This document shows, in pieces, positions 36,039 to 38,698 of a stretch of DNA of 38,698 nt. A program made the translations under genes and the position numbers. This stretch comes from Nitrospinota bacterium (GTDB lineage Bacteria > Nitrospinota > Nitrospinia > UBA9942). The DNA lies in the NCBI GenBank assembly GCA_016234205.1, contig JACRGN010000234.1, positions 1-38,698 of the forward strand, in the 5' to 3' direction. The notes under the pieces were generated by a model. The model was not told the DNA's origin, did not search any database, and was given only the letters and a program-made list of their open reading frames with translations. Position 1 is the stretch's first letter; each line of letters opens with the position of its first letter.

Positions 36039-37514
36039 ATGTTACTATCAAAATCATCATTAGGGATAAGCTTTTGGGATGATAGGGTTGATCTTCTCCA
36101 TTTAAATCGCTTCTTTGGTAAGACTACTGTGGTAAATCGTCTATCTATGCCTTTTGTATACGGGATGAAGAGGGAAGAATTTGAAAGGGATGTATCAGCC
36201 TTTATGAAGGCAAATCGACTTCAAAGGATAATGACCTATGTTGCCCTTCCACGAAGGGATGTTGTGCTTCTCAACCTTGAATTACCCGGTAATGTTGAAG
36301 AGAATTTGAGGGAGGTAGTAGGTTATGAGCTGGATAATTATACGCCTTTTTCCGTGGATACAGCCTATTTCGATTTTCAAAATCTGGGGCATACCGTGGA
36401 TGGAAGTAAGGTCAGAATACTTCTAACAGCTATAGAGAAAGAGCGTCTCAACTACTACCTCGAACTCCTTAAAGGGGTGGGACTCAAGCCTATTTCTATG
36501 GAGATAAGCTCCACTGCCATTGCCAGAACAATTCCATTTGATAGCCTCAGCGGTGGCAAAAATGCCGTCCTTTACATAGGGGCTAATACATGCGAGATCT
36601 CCTTTCATAACGAAAAGAATCTGGAGTACTCAAGGGCGTTTGATATAACCTCTCCTGAACTTAATTTAGGAAAAAGTCAGGTTATAGATACAATTCTGAA
36701 GGAATATAAAAGGGTATTTCCTTCTGGTTTTGGTGAACAAGAAATAAAGAAAGTGGTTGTATTAGGGGATGGGATATCCGACGAGGAGTTTCTAAAGGAA
36801 ATCTCTAATGCTATAGGTAAAGAGGTAGTGAGGGTTAAAACTTTTAAAGGTATAGATAGTGATGGCTCAGATATTCAACTTCAGAGGGCTGCCCTTGGCT
36901 GTGCTCTGCGAGGACTTTATGGTGATACCGCTGCGATGAATTTCCTTGCTGTGAAGGTAGATAGAGATAAGACACCGAGGGTTCTGAGATTTGCAGCAAT
37001 AATATTATTCATCATTTTAGTATCCCTGTGGGTGGGAGAGTTTGTCTTACGGGTAAAGAAGGAAATTAAAACCTTAACCCAGATTAAAGAGAAGGTAATG
37101 CTGCTGGAAAGGGCAGCTATCTCTGTTGAAGGACTTAAAAAAGAGATTATTGTTATGGAAGAGCGTCTCCCGCAACTTAATAATTTCAGTAAAAGGAGAG
37201 TGATCTTTCTTTCCTTTTTTAAGGAGCTTACTGATGTCATTCCATCGAATACTTACCTGACTATGCTTAAATATCATGATAATGAGATAGAGATTGTTGG
37301 ACGTTCAGCATCAGCAGTTAGCCTTCTTTCTCTCCTTGAGGCATCCCCTGTTTTTAAGGATGTGGAATTCTCTGCTACAGTGAAAAGGAGAGAGGCTGTT
37401 AGAGAAAGGTCTGGAGGAAGGGCTGTCATTGCAGGAGGTGAAACTCTGCCTTCTATTAGTGAGGATATATATTTAGAAAACTTTAGTATTAAAGCAAAAT
37501 TAGAGGGCATGTAA
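36039..37514 (+). CDS. gspL: Type II secretion GspL / PilM-PilN-like protein
   Basis: LGISFWDDRVDLLHLNRFF; actin-like fold residues; C-terminal TM ILFIILVSLWVGEFVLRVKKEI; position in gsp operon. Confidence 0.82.
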   Translation: MLLSKSSLGISFWDDRVDLLHLNRFFGKTTVVNRLSMPFVYGMKREEFERDVSAFMKANRLQRIMTYVALPRRDVVLLNLELPGNVEENLREVVGYELDNYTPFSVDTAYFDFQNLGHTVDGSKVRILLTAIEKERLNYYLELLKGVGLKPISMEISSTAIARTIPFDSLSGGKNAVLYIGANTCEISFHNEKNLEYSRAFDITSPELNLGKSQVIDTILKEYKRVFPSGFGEQEIKKVVVLGDGISDEEFLKEISNAIGKEVVRVKTFKGIDSDGSDIQLQRAALGCALRGLYGDTAAMNFLAVKVDRDKTPRVLRFAAIILFIILVSLWVGEFVLRVKKEIKTLTQIKEKVMLLERAAISVEGLKKEIIVMEERLPQLNNFSKRRVIFLSFFKELTDVIPSNTYLTMLKYHDNEIEIVGRSASAVSLLSLLEASPVFKDVEFSATVKRREAVRERSGGRAVIAGGETLPSISEDIYLENFSIKAKLEGM

Positions 37515-37543
37515 TCCCCCTTAATAAAGGGGGTTAGGGGGTT
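37513..37543. repeat. CCCCCTTAATAAAGGGGG inverted repeat overlapping gspL stop and preceding gspM
   Basis: aatcccccttaataaagggggttagggggtt. Confidence 0.8.
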
Positions 37544-37547
37544 GTTT

Positions 37548-38129
37548 ATGAATATTACAAAGAAAAGCAAAAAGATTTTAATGTTCGGCGGGATTTTGTT
37601 AGGTATCACCGCCTTCTATACCTTGCTTTTTGAACCCCTTATGAAATATGAGAAAATAATGGAGGAGGATATCGCACTCAAGGAAGGACTCTTAACTCGT
37701 TATAAGGCCACCCTTGAGGGCAGATCTGACATAGAGGCGAAACATAGAAAGGGAAAGACCCTCTTAGAGAGGGCAAAGAACCGTATCTTTATTGCAAAGA
37801 CTCAGGCACTCGCTGCAGCACAGCTCCAGTCCATCATACAGAGCAGCGCCGGAATACATAATGTAACGATTAAGAGTATTAACATAAAGAAGGTAGAAAA
37901 GCCTGTCCCGTTAGCTGTTAAAATGGGAGTTGAGGGTTACAATACGATATCCCTTCAGCTTGCCACCTATAGCAATATGAGGGGGCTCATTGATCTCCTA
38001 TATGACCTTGAAACAGCCAGCAGGTTTATTAATATTACCTCAGTTACCATAAAAGGTGAGATTGTAAAGGAGGCATCAAGGCTTGATGCAACCCTCATTG
38101 TTGAGGGGCTTGCTGAGATAGAGGGCTAA
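37548..38129 (+). CDS. gspM: Type II secretion GspM-like
   Basis: Single N-terminal TM, LFEPLMKYEKIMEEDIALKEGLLTRYKATLEG, QLQSIIQSSAGIHNVTIKSI; position. Confidence 0.8.
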   Translation: MNITKKSKKILMFGGILLGITAFYTLLFEPLMKYEKIMEEDIALKEGLLTRYKATLEGRSDIEAKHRKGKTLLERAKNRIFIAKTQALAAAQLQSIIQSSAGIHNVTIKSINIKKVEKPVPLAVKMGVEGYNTISLQLATYSNMRGLIDLLYDLETASRFINITSVTIKGEIVKEASRLDATLIVEGLAEIEG

Positions 38130-38140
38130 AAAATAATGGA

Positions 38141-38229
38141 ACCACAAGATTTCACAGATTTACACCAGATGACATGCTAAGAGTTCAGAATAACATTCTT
38201 GTGATAATCTTGTGTTAATCTCGTGGTTT
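38141..38229. repeat. Intergenic inverted repeat, AACCACAAGAT-type arms
   Basis: aaccacaagatttcacagatttacacca ... cttgtgataatcttgtgttaatctcgtggtttt. Confidence 0.85.
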
Positions 38230-38234
38230 TAAAT

Positions 38235-38698
38235 ATGAAAAAGGTTTTTATTATAATAAACATCATTTTATCATCCCTGATTCTTTTTGAGGGATGGCAG
38301 TTTTTTAGAGTATGGTCAGCTGAATCAGCCCTCTCTTTTATAAAGATGGGGACTACCGGCTTAAATAAGCCATCCACTGTTACACCTGTTACAAGGAGGG
38401 CAATAGGCAAGATTGAAAAAAAAGAGAATATTCCACGGGAGGGGATGGTATTATCGGGGGTGACCTTTGAAGGAGAAGGGGATAAATTATTGCCCTTAAG
38501 GGAATCCTTTGCAGGGGCTATTGAAAAAAACCTTTTTCACCCACAGAGGAGAGAGGGGGCTGAGGAGATAAAGATTGAATCCCCATCATCTTCTCTATCA
38601 AAACCGAAACCAAAACCGATTATTATGGAGGGGCTCGTTATCATCGGAAATTATAAAGCTGCTGTTATTAAAGATACTGCACCCCAGGTCAAGGGTGG
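38235..38698 (+). CDS. gspC: Type II secretion GspC-like, 3' truncated by window end
   Basis: Manual translation MKKVFIIINIILSSLILFEGWQFFRVW...IEKNLFHPQRREG...PKPIIMEGLVIIGNYKAAVIKDTAPQVKG; open to window end. Confidence 0.7.
   Translation, partial: MKKVFIIINIILSSLILFEGWQFFRVWSAESALSFIKMGTTGLNKPSTVTPVTRRAIGKIEKKENIPREGMVLSGVTFEGEGDKLLPLRESFAGAIEKNLFHPQRREGAEEIKIESPSSSLSKPKPKPIIMEGLVIIGNYKAAVIKDTAPQVKG

Overview
AT-rich bacterial window (probably Nitrospirota- or Deltaproteobacteria-like; taxonomy is inference). (1) 1-9504, minus strand: chemotaxis/signalling operon with cheA (partial), an MCP carrying a CLTCHG c-type heme motif, two cheW, cheR-TPR, a dCache/PAS histidine kinase and an HD-GYP response regulator. 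(2) 9751-12716, plus: a CHKCHG heme-type sensor kinase with ATGA overlap to an NtrC-like sigma54 activator. (3) 12916-31268: a redox/export island with three c7-type triheme cytochromes, two hexaheme cytochromes whose heme spacing and flanking motifs recall OmcS (the Geobacter nanowire cytochrome), NHL propellers, a CsgG-like/FlgD-Ig protein, rhodanese-fold proteins without an evident catalytic Cys, an exported methyltransferase-like protein, a propeller-like protein, three FGE/SUMF1-fold proteins, an SNase-fold protein with altered catalytic residues and a WD40 protein. (4) 31277-end: type II secretion genes gspF-G-H-I-J-K-L-M and partial gspC. Three good -24/-12 (sigma54) sites lie in the intergenic regions in front of cytochrome/NHL genes. 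The window is full of short interspersed inverted repeats with tandem-repeated arms. They occupy many operon junctions, are sometimes nested, several share a GAAATTATAAAA boundary motif, some lie in-frame inside genes, and in several consecutive exported proteins they encode the signal peptide. Main candidate system: a heme-sensor/sigma54-controlled OmcS-like extracellular electron-transfer locus coupled to a T2SS. Second candidate: repeat elements that supply signal peptides. No tRNA, rRNA, CRISPR or transposase was recognised. All family calls are by eye, with no database search.
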